Shown here: positions 15,979 to 24,385 of the stretch, in pieces
How positions within the stretch are numbered: the first letter of the stretch is position 1
Layout: each line of letters begins with the position of its first letter
Assembly (NCBI RefSeq): GCF_001718835.1
Contig: NZ_CP013443.1
Coordinates: 2,170,001-2,234,000, forward strand
From: Burkholderia cepacia
GTDB taxonomy: Bacteria; Pseudomonadota; Gammaproteobacteria; Burkholderiales; Burkholderiaceae
Reading direction: 5' to 3'
Length of the DNA: 64,000 nt
Program-made: the position numbers and the translations under genes
The notes under the pieces: generated by a model
What the model was told of the DNA's origin: nothing
The model's input: only the letters and a program-made list of their open reading frames with translations
Database searches by the model: none

Positions 15979-17193
15979 CTACGCCTTCAACAACGGCAGC
16001 GTGTCGAAGCGCTGCTGCAGCACGCGCGTCGCATCGAGCCCCCACCACGGCCCGAGCACGGTCGCATAAAGCTGCCGGAAATCGACCGCGACCGGCAGGT
16101 TGCCGTTGCCGTCGAGCCGCCCGAGCGCCGGCGGGGCGCCGTACAGGCCGCCGGCCACGCGCCCGCCCATCACGAAATGCGGCGCGGCCGTGCCGTGGTC
16201 GGTGCCGTTGCTCTGGTTCTCCCGCACGCGCCGCCCGAATTCCGCATACGTCATCACGAGCGTCTGGTTCCAGCGCCCGAGTTCGAGCAATGCGCCGCGC
16301 ATCGCGCTCATCCCTTCCGCGAACTGCTTGAGCAGCGCGGCCTGCTGCCCCGGCTGGTTCTGGTGCGTGTCGAAGCCGTTGAGCGTCAGGCGCAGCACCG
16401 CGATACCGTCCTGCGCGCCGGGCCCGGACGCTTCGCACGCGGCCAGCACCTGCATCGCGGTCTTCACCGACGTGCCGAACGCGCCGGCCGGAAAGGCCGT
16501 CCGGAATTCGCGCATCCCGCCGCGCGGGCGCAGCCGGTCGGCGGCCTTCACGATGTCGTTCTCGACGTCGACGATGTGTGCGAGCGCGGGGTTCTGCTCG
16601 CGTAGCGACGAGGGCTCGGCGAGGCGGGCCGCACGGATGAACTGCGCGGGATTGACGAGCGCGATCGCGCGCGCGCCGTTCGCGAGCGGCCCCATCTCGG
16701 CGCTGCCGAGCACGACGCCGTCCGCCGCGAACCCGGGCGGCACCGGCGCCTGCGCGAACGTGCGCGTGAGCCAGCCCTCGTGCAGGTACTGGTCGGAGCG
16801 TGACGCGGTATCCCAGATCTCGATCGAGCGGAAATGCGACAGGTTCGGCTGCGGATAGCCGACGCCCTGCACGATCGCGACCTGCCCGTCGCGCCACAGC
16901 GGCATCAGCGGCGCGAGCGACGGATGCAGCCCCGTGTGTGCGTCGAGTTGCAGCACCTGCTCGCGCTTGATGCCGATGCTGCGCCGGAACTGGTAATACA
17001 GCGGATCGGCATACGGCACCACCGTGTTGAGGCCATCGTTGCCGCCCTTCAGCTCGACGAGGACCAGCACGTTCGCATAGCCCGCGCGCGCCTTCGTCGC
17101 GGCAAGCGGAGCCGCCAGCGCGCCGGGCTGCCAGAGCGACACGCCCGCCGTCGCGGCAGCGCCGGTGAGCGCGAGGAAATCGCGTCGGTTCAT
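15979..17193 (-). CDS. DUF1501 protein, Tat-exported
   Basis: The 404-residue protein begins MNRRDFLALTGAAATAGVSL, a twin-arginine signal, so it should be exported folded. The body carries the DUF1501 hallmarks NVLVLVELKGGNDGLNTVVP and MTYAEFGRRVRENQSNGTDHG with GTAAPHFVMGG, in an arylsulfatase-like fold. The gene follows the DUF1800 gene by 52 bp; the two families are commonly paired, but the function is not established. Confidence 0.88.
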   Translation of the reverse strand: MNRRDFLALTGAAATAGVSLWQPGALAAPLAATKARAGYANVLVLVELKGGNDGLNTVVPYADPLYYQFRRSIGIKREQVLQLDAHTGLHPSLAPLMPLWRDGQVAIVQGVGYPQPNLSHFRSIEIWDTASRSDQYLHEGWLTRTFAQAPVPPGFAADGVVLGSAEMGPLANGARAIALVNPAQFIRAARLAEPSSLREQNPALAHIVDVENDIVKAADRLRPRGGMREFRTAFPAGAFGTSVKTAMQVLAACEASGPGAQDGIAVLRLTLNGFDTHQNQPGQQAALLKQFAEGMSAMRGALLELGRWNQTLVMTYAEFGRRVRENQSNGTDHGTAAPHFVMGGRVAGGLYGAPPALGRLDGNGNLPVAVDFRQLYATVLGPWWGLDATRVLQQRFDTLPLLKA

Positions 17194-17245
17194 CGTGAAT
17201 CCTTTGCCGGGCGCCGCGCATGCGTGCCGCGCCGGCGACTCGTCG

Positions 17246-18748
17246 TCATTTCAGTTGATAGGCCGGATCCATCAGCAGCGCCTTGAGATACGCGCTGCCG
17301 GTCGAATCCGTGTCGATCGCCGCGACCGGCGAAAGCTGCAGCACCGCGTGCTGCAACTGAAGCTCGGTCGACAAGCCCGCGATCGCCTGCGGCCGCGCGC
17401 GATATTGCGCGAGCCAGCGTTCGAGGTCGAAACGCAGGCCGCCGCGCGCGGGCATCGCACGTGGGTTGCCGCCGGCCATCGCGGCCACCCCGCCGGGACT
17501 TGCCCCGGCCTTCGCCGCCATCGCGCCGGCGCTTCCACCGAGCGTCGCGGGACGCATGCCGGCCGTCTCGGTCGCGCGGAACAGTTGCTCGACGAACTGC
17601 TTGCGCGCGAGCAGCGTGGTGCTGTTGATCCACAGCGCGCCGCCCGGCCAGCCCTTCACGTTCGGCGGATAGAACAGGTTCTGCCCGAGCGTGCGCACGG
17701 TGTTCGCGAGCATCTGCGGATCGCCGTACGCAACGTCGAACAGCCGCACCGAGCCGACGACGAATTCCGCCGGCGACTTGACGAGCACGCCGCGATTGCG
17801 CGGATCCCAGAAGGCGTCGGTCGACCACAGCGCGGCGAGCGCCGCGCGAATGTCGTAGCCGCTCGCGCGAAACCGCTCGGCGACCACCTCCAGTTCGCCT
17901 GCGTCCGGCGTATCCGACACGAACTCGCGCCACAGCTTGCCGGCGATGAAGCGCGCGGTGCCGGGCCGCTTCAGCAGGATGTCGAGAAAGCCGTCGCCGT
18001 CGAACGGCCCCGTTTCGCCGAGGATCGTCTTGTCCCCGGCGTCGTGCCACTCGGTCCGCACGGCAAAGCGCAGCGTGTCGGGATCGACCGTCCAGCCCGT
18101 CATCGCGCGCGCGGCTTCGGTCACGTCGGACTGCGTGTAATGCCCTTCGCCGAGCGTGAACAGCTCCATCACCTCGCGTGCGAAGTTCTCGTTCGGGCGG
18201 CCCTTGCGATTGCTCGCGCCATCGAGATACTGAAGCATCGCCGGATCCTTCGCGACCGCGTGCAGCAGCACGCCGAAGTTGCCGAGCGCCTCGCGGCGAA
18301 ACAGCGCGTTCTGCGCGGCCATCGTCTGCGGGTAAGGCACCTTGTCCTGCCCCGACGTGAAGTGCCCGTGCCAGAACAGCGTCATGCGCTCGGTCAGCGG
18401 CGACGGCGTGACGATCATCTCGTTGACCCAGGCCGCGCGCAATGCGTCGTAGCGCTGGTTGCGCATGCGCTGCTCGTCGCGCCGCATGTCGGGGGTCAGC
18501 GCCTGGCGTTGCGCGCGCGTCGGCGGCAACTCGGCGATCCAGTCCGGCCACGTCGTGACGGGCTCGCGCCGCACACTGCCGAGCGCGTCGGCCACGACCT
18601 GCGCGCGCGTCATGCCGACGATGCGCGCGACGTCGGCGGGCGCCGGCGTAAAGCCGGTGCGACTCAGGAAGAACTGCGCATCATCCGCCTCGAGGGGCGT
18701 TTGCATCGCAGGCGGCAGCGCCTGCGCAGCGGCGTTCGCTCGACTCAT
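17246..18748 (-). CDS. DUF1800 protein
   Basis: The 500-residue product shows the DUF1800 pattern: FFLSRTGFTPAPADVARI near the start, LTERMTLFWHGHFTSGQDKV, NENFAREVMELFTLGEGHYT and AARAMTGWTVD, then the late NVKGWPGGALWINSTTLLAR. No clear signal peptide is seen. It is the first gene of a two-gene unit with the DUF1501 gene. The residues around 395-425 are a Gly/Ala/Met-rich low-complexity insert (GSAGAMAAKAGASPGGVAAM). Biochemical role unknown. Confidence 0.88.
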   Translation of the reverse strand: MSRANAAAQALPPAMQTPLEADDAQFFLSRTGFTPAPADVARIVGMTRAQVVADALGSVRREPVTTWPDWIAELPPTRAQRQALTPDMRRDEQRMRNQRYDALRAAWVNEMIVTPSPLTERMTLFWHGHFTSGQDKVPYPQTMAAQNALFRREALGNFGVLLHAVAKDPAMLQYLDGASNRKGRPNENFAREVMELFTLGEGHYTQSDVTEAARAMTGWTVDPDTLRFAVRTEWHDAGDKTILGETGPFDGDGFLDILLKRPGTARFIAGKLWREFVSDTPDAGELEVVAERFRASGYDIRAALAALWSTDAFWDPRNRGVLVKSPAEFVVGSVRLFDVAYGDPQMLANTVRTLGQNLFYPPNVKGWPGGALWINSTTLLARKQFVEQLFRATETAGMRPATLGGSAGAMAAKAGASPGGVAAMAGGNPRAMPARGGLRFDLERWLAQYRARPQAIAGLSTELQLQHAVLQLSPVAAIDTDSTGSAYLKALLMDPAYQLK

Positions 18749-18892
18749 CGTGAAGGACTCCCGAAACGCGCAATGCGCGCATGTGCCGGTTAAACGGCAT
18801 CCGGTGAGCGAAAGTTGACTGCAAAATTGCTACGGAATTTTTCCGGCGACGGGCTTCCGGCGGCGGGCGGAAACAGCGCGAAACAGCGCGAT

Positions 18893-19171
18893 TCAGCGCT
18901 TGTACAGCTCGCGAACGGCGTCCTCGATGTGCTGGCGCAAAAGGTGGCGCTCCTCGGGCGTCATGTGCCCGTCGCGGCGGCGCTGTTCGAGATCGGGAGG
19001 CACGGCGGAACGGGCAACGGCATCGGCGCGGTCGGCCTGCTGCGCCGCCTTGCCGCGCGGCAGCTTGCGCGACGATGCCCCCTGCTCGGGGCGCTGCGCA
19101 TACGCGAAGTTCGACGCATACGGACCGGCGAGCGCGATCGTCAGCATCAGTGCAATCCGGGCAGATCGCAT
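18893..19171 (-). CDS. Small periplasmic protein, hypothetical
   Basis: The ATG at 19171 (MRSARIALMLTIALAGPYAS) gives a clear signal peptide cleaved near FAYA-QRPEQ; upstream in-frame ATGs add no signal. The mature part of about 65 residues is Arg/Gln-rich and ends in a helix (MTPEERHLLRQHIEDAVREL) found in many small Burkholderia periplasmic proteins. It lies upstream of ompR on the opposite strand. Function unknown. Confidence 0.75.
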   Translation of the reverse strand: MRSARIALMLTIALAGPYASNFAYAQRPEQGASSRKLPRGKAAQQADRADAVARSAVPPDLEQRRRDGHMTPEERHLLRQHIEDAVRELYKR

Positions 19172-19438
19172 GACCGTCCTCGCTTCTTTGGTCGATTTGT
19201 TCCCTTCGTCACGCGGCAACCGGTTACCTCTGGTACTTGAAAAACCCTGCGGAATTCGGGTGTGCAAAGATGAATGATGGAGTGCAGGGGAGTATCTACC
19301 GAATTTCGGCTTCGAGTAAAGGAATCTCTATAGCCTGCCTTTACTCGGCGCGACACTACGGGTAAATTTTGTAACCGACTGTAACGCGCGAAAATACGCG
19401 GCCGTGCGTCAATTCCCATTCGCGATAAGATGCCGATC

Positions 19439-20164
19439 ATGGAAACGAAAAACCCCTCCAAGATTCTCGTCGTCGACGACGACCCGCGCCTGCGCGACCT
19501 GCTGCGCCGCTATCTCGGCGAGCAGGGTTTCAATGTCTACGTCGCCGAAAACGCGACCGCAATGAACAAGCTCTGGGTCCGCGAGCGTTTCGACCTGCTC
19601 GTGCTCGACCTGATGCTCCCGGGCGAAGACGGCCTGTCGATCTGTCGCCGCCTGCGCGGCAGCAACGACCGCACGCCGATCATCATGCTCACCGCGAAGG
19701 GCGAGGACGTCGATCGCATCGTCGGCCTCGAGATGGGCGCCGACGATTACCTGCCGAAGCCGTTCAACCCGCGCGAGCTCGTCGCGCGCATTCATGCGGT
19801 GCTGCGCCGCCAGGCGCCGGCCGAGCTGCCGGGCGCACCGTCGGAAACCACCGAGGTGTTCGAGTTCGGCGAGTTCTCGCTGAACCTCGCGACCCGCACA
19901 CTGACGAAATCCGGCCAGGAAATTCCACTGACGACCGGCGAATTCTCGGTGCTGAAGGTATTCGCGCGCCATCCGCGCCAGCCGCTGTCGCGCGAGAAGC
20001 TGATGGAGCTCGCGCGCGGCCGCGAATACGAAGTGTTCGACCGCAGCCTCGACGTGCAGATCTCGCGCCTGCGCAAGCTGATCGAACCGGATCCGGGCAG
20101 CCCGCGTTTCATCCAGACCGTCTGGGGCCTCGGCTACGTGTTCATCCCGGACGGCGCCGCCTGA
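19439..20164 (+). CDS. ompR: OmpR two-component response regulator
   Basis: I use the ATG at 19439 (METKNPSKILVVDDDPRLRD), giving 241 residues; an ATG three codons upstream is the alternative. The receiver domain has the acidic pocket DDD at 13-15, phospho-acceptor Asp57 in LVLDLMLPGEDG and Lys107 in DDYLPKPFNP. The C-terminal winged helix ends RFIQTVWGLGYVFIPDG, the OmpR/PhoB signature. In enteric bacteria OmpR controls porins and osmotic response; here the pairing with the kinase 41 bp downstream supports the same name. Confidence 0.92.
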   Translation: METKNPSKILVVDDDPRLRDLLRRYLGEQGFNVYVAENATAMNKLWVRERFDLLVLDLMLPGEDGLSICRRLRGSNDRTPIIMLTAKGEDVDRIVGLEMGADDYLPKPFNPRELVARIHAVLRRQAPAELPGAPSETTEVFEFGEFSLNLATRTLTKSGQEIPLTTGEFSVLKVFARHPRQPLSREKLMELARGREYEVFDRSLDVQISRLRKLIEPDPGSPRFIQTVWGLGYVFIPDGAA

Positions 20165-20204
20165 TCTTTTTCCTTTCCGGTTTCGCCCGCCCACGGCCCG
20201 TCCC

Positions 20205-21566
20205 ATGCGTATCGACCGGCGCCTCCTGCAGCTCGCGTTCGGCGGGCTGTTCTGGCGCACCTTCCTGCTGATCGCGCTGCTGATCTCGGTCAGTCTCGCC
20301 GCGTGGTTCCAGAGCTTCCGTGTGATCGAGCGCGAGCCGCGCGCGCAGCGCGTGGCTCTCCAGCTCGTCGCGGTCGTGAAGCTCACGCGCACCGCCCTGC
20401 TCTATTCCGATCCCGACCTGCGGCGCGCGCTGCTGCAGGATCTCGAGAGCAACGAGGGCGTGCGCGTGTACCCGCGCGAAAAGACCGACAAGTTCAAGCT
20501 GCAGCCCGACGAATCGCTGAACCGCCTGATCGAACACGATATCCGCAGCCGCCTCGGCGACGATACCGTGATCGCACAGTCGGTCAACGACATTCCCGGC
20601 GTGTGGATCAGCTTCAAGATCGACGACGACGATTACTGGGTCGCGCTCGACCGCGACCAGCTCGACAACGTCACGGGCCTGCAGTGGGCCGGCTGGGGGT
20701 TGTTCGCGCTCGCGCTGTCGCTGTTCGGCTCCGCGTTCATCACCAGCCTCGTGAACCGGCCGTTCTCGCGGCTCGCGCTCGTCGCGCGCCAGGTCGGTTC
20801 GGGGCAGGCGCCCGACCCGCTGCCCGAGCGCGGGATGGGCGTCGCAGCCGACACCAACCGCAGCTTCAACCAGATGGTGCGCGACCTCGAGCAGCTCGAG
20901 GCCGATCGCGCGCTGATGCTCGCGGGCATCTCGCACGACCTGCGCACGCCGCTCGCGCGGCTGCGGCTCGAGACCGAGATGAGCCCGTCCGACCAGGCGA
21001 CCAAGGACGCGATGGTCGACGACATCGAGCAAATGGATCGCATCATCGCGGCGTTCATCGACTACGCGCGTCCGACCCAGCGCAAGCCGGAGCCGGTCGA
21101 CCTGTCGTCGATCGCGCACGAAGTCGCCGCGCGCGTGTCGGGCGAGGACGGCGTCGAGATCCGCACGCGGCTCGCGCCGAACGCCGTGATCGAAGCCGAC
21201 GAGACCGACATGCGCCGCGTGATCGGCAACCTCGTCGAAAACGCGCGCAAATACGGCCAGAGCCGCGACGACGGCGTGTCGCGCATCACGCTCGAGACGC
21301 GCGTGACGCACGCGCGCGTCGAACTGTCGGTGAGCGACGAGGGCCCCGGCATCCCCGAGGACCAGCTGCCGCTCGTGATGCGGCCGTTCTATCGCGTCGA
21401 CACGGCGCGCACCAAGGCGGACGGCACGGGGCTCGGGATGGCGATCGTGCTGCGCCTCGTCGGCCGCTATCGCGGTGCGCTGCGCCTGCGCAACCGCAGC
21501 CCCGACGCGGGCCTCGAAGTCACGCTCGAGTTCCCTGGCGCCGGCAAGGCACGTGCGACGGCGTGA
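20205..21566 (+). CDS. envZ: EnvZ-type sensor histidine kinase
   Basis: The 453-residue protein has a first membrane helix at 17-36, a periplasmic domain of about 120 residues, a second helix at about 162-182, HAMP and dimerisation domains with His244 in MLAGISHDLRTPLARLRLE, and an ATPase domain. The ATPase domain shows the N box (NLVENARKYG), G1 (SDEGPGIPED) and G2 (GTGLGMAIV). It phosphorylates and dephosphorylates the OmpR partner encoded just upstream. The length and arrangement are normal. Confidence 0.92.
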   Translation: MRIDRRLLQLAFGGLFWRTFLLIALLISVSLAAWFQSFRVIEREPRAQRVALQLVAVVKLTRTALLYSDPDLRRALLQDLESNEGVRVYPREKTDKFKLQPDESLNRLIEHDIRSRLGDDTVIAQSVNDIPGVWISFKIDDDDYWVALDRDQLDNVTGLQWAGWGLFALALSLFGSAFITSLVNRPFSRLALVARQVGSGQAPDPLPERGMGVAADTNRSFNQMVRDLEQLEADRALMLAGISHDLRTPLARLRLETEMSPSDQATKDAMVDDIEQMDRIIAAFIDYARPTQRKPEPVDLSSIAHEVAARVSGEDGVEIRTRLAPNAVIEADETDMRRVIGNLVENARKYGQSRDDGVSRITLETRVTHARVELSVSDEGPGIPEDQLPLVMRPFYRVDTARTKADGTGLGMAIVLRLVGRYRGALRLRNRSPDAGLEVTLEFPGAGKARATA

Positions 21567-21644
21567 CGCGCTCGCGTACGCCTGCCGCCCTTCACACTAT
21601 CGATCCGGTTGAAAAAAACTATGGAGACTGTTAGTCAAAATCTA

Positions 21645-21673
21645 TTGAAGCGCCTTGTTAATAGTGTTATAGT
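21645..21673 (+). promoter_or_regulatory. Sigma-70-like promoter of ahpC
   Basis: TTGAAG (21645-21650) and TATAGT (21668-21673) are separated by 17 bases in an AT-rich stretch, 83 bp before the ahpC start. Several CTAT/ATAG quarter-sites lie around it, but their spacing does not match the OxyR consensus, so no OxyR site is called. Confidence 0.55.
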
Positions 21674-21755
21674 TTTGCCCATGCTGTCACACCATCGTTG
21701 CAGCACCGAGGTAGCTTGACTTAGTCTTCTTCCCAACTCATACAGGAGTATCCGC

Positions 21756-22304
21756 ATGAAAACCGTTGGCGATAAACTCGAAGCTTTCACCGTCGTGGCC
21801 GCGAAGCCGGGCTTCAACAACCACGAAGAAAACGGCCAGTCGGCATTCGAGACCGTCACCGAAGCGTCGTTCCCGGGCAAGTGGAAGATCATCTACTTCT
21901 ACCCGAAGGACTTCACGTTCGTGTGCCCGACGGAAATCGTCGAATTCGCGAAGCTCACGAAGCAGTTCGAAGAGCGCGATGCCGTCCTGCTGGGCGGCAG
22001 CTCGGACAACGAATTCGTCAAGCTCGCATGGCGCCGTGAGCACAAGGATCTCGACAAGCTGAACCACTACTCGTTCGGCGACGTCAAGGGCGAGCTGATC
22101 GACCAGCTCGGCGTGCGCGACAAGGAAGCCGGCGTGGCCCTGCGTGCAACGTTCATCGTCGATCCGGACAACACGATCCAGCACGTTTCGGTGAACAACC
22201 TGAACGTCGGCCGCAGCCCGGAAGAAGTCCTGCGGATTCTGGACGGCCTGCAAACGGACGAACTCTGCCCGTGCAACCGTGCAGTCGGCGGCGCAACGCT
22301 GTAA
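21756..22304 (+). CDS. ahpC: Alkyl hydroperoxide reductase AhpC, peroxiredoxin
   Basis: The 182-residue protein starts at an ATG behind AGGAG. It has the peroxiredoxin active site FYPKDFTFVCPTE with peroxidatic Cys57 and a C-terminal ELCPCN motif whose Cys171 or Cys173 should act as resolving cysteine. It reduces hydrogen peroxide, organic peroxides and peroxynitrite in the cytoplasm. The closest known arrangement is the AhpC-AhpD pair of actinobacteria and Burkholderia, in which the next gene recycles the enzyme. A strong promoter precedes it and a hairpin lies between the two genes. Confidence 0.93.
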   Translation: MKTVGDKLEAFTVVAAKPGFNNHEENGQSAFETVTEASFPGKWKIIYFYPKDFTFVCPTEIVEFAKLTKQFEERDAVLLGGSSDNEFVKLAWRREHKDLDKLNHYSFGDVKGELIDQLGVRDKEAGVALRATFIVDPDNTIQHVSVNNLNVGRSPEEVLRILDGLQTDELCPCNRAVGGATL

Positions 22305-22320
22305 GCGCATCGATGCACGA

Positions 22321-22356
22321 AGCCCGCGGCGCACGTCCTGCCTGCGGGCTTTTTTA
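22321..22356 (+). terminator. Hairpin/terminator between ahpC and ahpD
   Basis: AGCCCGC pairs with GCGGGCT and is followed by six Ts. It probably reduces read-through so that ahpC is made in excess over ahpD. Confidence 0.75.
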
Positions 22357-22380
22357 ACGGCCAACCCATAGGAGATATCA

Positions 22381-22908
22381 ATGGAATTCATCGACTCGAT
22401 TAAGGCACGTATCCCCGACTACGCGAAGGACATTCGCCTGAATCTCGACGGCACGATCTCGCGCTCGTCGCTCGAAGGCACCGACGCGGTCGGCGTCGCG
22501 CTGGCGGCGGCGATCGCGGCGAAGAGCACGGTGCTCGTCAAGACGATCCGCGAAGCCGGCGTCCTGTCGCCCGAAGAGACGAATGCGGTGCTGACGGCGG
22601 CCGCGCTGATGGGGATGAACAACACCTGGTATCCGTATGTCGAGATGGCCGACGACGCCGACCTGAAGACGCAACGTGCCGAACTGCGGATGGGTGCGTA
22701 TGCGACGCACGGCGGCGTCGACAAGCGCAAGTTCGAGATGTACGCGCTCGCCGCGTCGATCGTCGGCAAGTGCCACTTCTGCGTGAAGTCGCACTATGCG
22801 CTGCTGAAGAACGAGCAAGGGATGAGCGTCACGCAGCTGCGCGACGTCGGCCGTATCGCCTCGGTGATCAACGCCGCCGCGCAGGTGATCGCCGCCGAAG
22901 GCGAATAA
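22381..22908 (+). CDS. ahpD: AhpD, alkylhydroperoxidase-like CMD-family protein
   Basis: The 175-residue protein starts behind AGGAG and carries the CMD-family redox centre KCHFCVKSH with Cys131 and Cys134, together with His138 and the upstream Glu119 expected in AhpD. It is an all-helical thiol protein that transfers electrons to AhpC. Gene order and length agree with the family. Confidence 0.92.
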   Translation: MEFIDSIKARIPDYAKDIRLNLDGTISRSSLEGTDAVGVALAAAIAAKSTVLVKTIREAGVLSPEETNAVLTAAALMGMNNTWYPYVEMADDADLKTQRAELRMGAYATHGGVDKRKFEMYALAASIVGKCHFCVKSHYALLKNEQGMSVTQLRDVGRIASVINAAAQVIAAEGE

Positions 22909-22945
22909 TCAGCGCCGCGCGAGCCGCACGGCGCGCGCAACACGC

Positions 22946-22982
22946 AAAAACGCCACGCGGGCCGGCCTCGCGTGGCGTTTTT
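22946..22982. terminator. Bidirectional terminator between ahpD and ispF
   Basis: AAAAACGCCACGCG and CGCGTGGCGTTTTT form a long stem with U-runs on both strands, placed between convergent genes. Confidence 0.85.
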
Positions 22983-23053
22983 CATTTCCGCAAGCGATGG
23001 CAGCGCGGGCTGCGTCGCCGCGCTGTCGCGCGAGCCAGCCCCGCCGCGGCCCG

Positions 23054-23539
23054 TCAACCGCCCTGCTTCACCAGCAGCGCGGCGGCCTGCGCCTCGATCC
23101 CTTCGCCGCGGCCGAGATAGCCGAGCTTTTCGTTGGTCTTCGCCTTCACGTTCACGCGATCGAGCGGCAACCCGAGATCGGCCGCGATGTTCGCGCGCAT
23201 CCCGTCGATATGCGGTGCCAGCTTCGGCGCCTGGGCGATCACGGTGCTGTCGACGTTCTGGATCGTGAAGCCGGCCGCCATGATGCGGGCCGCGCACTCG
23301 CGCAGCAGCACGCGGCTGTCGGCGCCCTTGAATGCCGCGTCCGTGTCGGAGAAATGGCGGCCGATGTCGCCGAGCGCCGCCGCGCCGAACAGCGCGTCGG
23401 TGATCGCGTGCAGCAGCACGTCCGCGTCCGAGTGGCCGAGCAGGCCGCGTTCGTACGGAATCGTCACGCCGCCGATGATGAGGGGGCGCCCCTCGACGAG
23501 CTGGTGCACGTCGTAGCCTTGTCCGATTCTGAAATCCAT
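23054..23539 (-). CDS. ispF: 2-C-methyl-D-erythritol 2,4-cyclodiphosphate synthase
   Basis: The 161-residue protein has Asp10 and His12 of the zinc site (GQGYDVHQL), His44 in SDADVLLHAITDALFGAA, the diphosphate-binding DIGRHFSDTD and the conserved KAKTNEKLGYLGRGEGIEAQ end. It forms MEcPP in the non-mevalonate isoprenoid pathway. It is the second gene of an ispD-ispF unit, 27 bp after ispD. Confidence 0.96.
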   Translation of the reverse strand: MDFRIGQGYDVHQLVEGRPLIIGGVTIPYERGLLGHSDADVLLHAITDALFGAAALGDIGRHFSDTDAAFKGADSRVLLRECAARIMAAGFTIQNVDSTVIAQAPKLAPHIDGMRANIAADLGLPLDRVNVKAKTNEKLGYLGRGEGIEAQAAALLVKQGG

Positions 23540-23566
23540 GCGTGTTCCGATAAAGAGGGGGGAAAG

Positions 23567-24277
23567 TCAGGACGCGTTCGCGGGGCGCGCGAGGATCGCT
23601 TCCGCGAGCGCGAAATCTTCCGGGTACGTGACCTTGAAGTTGCGCAGGCTGCCCTGCACGACGCGCGGGGTGTGGCCGGCCCATTCGATCGCGCTCGCTT
23701 CGTCGGTCAGGTCGTGCCCTTCGCGCTGCGCTCGCAGGATCGCCTCGCGCAGCATGCCGATGCGGAACATCTGCGGCGTCTGCGCCTGCCACAGCGCGTC
23801 GCGCGACTCGGTGCGCGCGATCGCGTCGCCGCCGGCCGGCACGCGCTTGAGCGTATCGGCCACCGGCAGCGCGACGATGCCGCCGACCGGATCGTCCTTC
23901 AGCGCCGCGACGAGCGTGCGGATCAGCTCCGGCGTGATGCCCGGGCGCGCCGCGTCGTGCACCAGCACCCAGTCGTGGTCGGTCGCGCCGAACTCGGCCA
24001 GTTCGAGCAGCCCGTTCAGCACCGACGCCTGGCGCGAGCCGCCGCCGCAGCGGCGCACCGCGAAGCGCAGGCCCGCGAAGCGGCGTGCGTCGAAATGGGA
24101 ATCGTCGGGCGCGAGGACGACGAGCGTCTGCGCGAATTCGCTGCACGCGTCGAACGCGGCGAGCGTGTAGTGCAGCAGCGCGCGGCCGGCCAGCGTGCGG
24201 TATTGCTTCGGCACGGCCGAGCCGGAACGGCTGCCCGTGCCGGCACAGGGAATCAGGGCGAAAAGTCGGGGAGTCAC
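23567..24277 (-). CDS. ispD: 2-C-methyl-D-erythritol 4-phosphate cytidylyltransferase
   Basis: The 236-residue product shows the nucleotidyltransferase loop IPCAGTGSRSGSAVPKQYRT at residues 10-29, VHDAARPGITPELI, and TPQMFRIGMLREAI. It attaches CMP to MEP in isoprenoid synthesis. Its start is divergent from mfd. Confidence 0.95.
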   Translation of the reverse strand: MTPRLFALIPCAGTGSRSGSAVPKQYRTLAGRALLHYTLAAFDACSEFAQTLVVLAPDDSHFDARRFAGLRFAVRRCGGGSRQASVLNGLLELAEFGATDHDWVLVHDAARPGITPELIRTLVAALKDDPVGGIVALPVADTLKRVPAGGDAIARTESRDALWQAQTPQMFRIGMLREAILRAQREGHDLTDEASAIEWAGHTPRVVQGSLRNFKVTYPEDFALAEAILARPANAS

Positions 24278-24385
24278 GAAGGGAAACGCCGGAAAGATGA
24301 AATCGAGAAGCGGATTTTATAATAGGTCTTTCGTCTCGACCGGCGCACCGCGATGCGCCCGTGCACGCCACCCCCTGCCGTCCCT

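Noticed and set aside
21600..21680. OxyR-binding site upstream of ahpC
   Set aside because: ATAG/CTAT quarter-sites are present but their spacing does not fit the four-site consensus.
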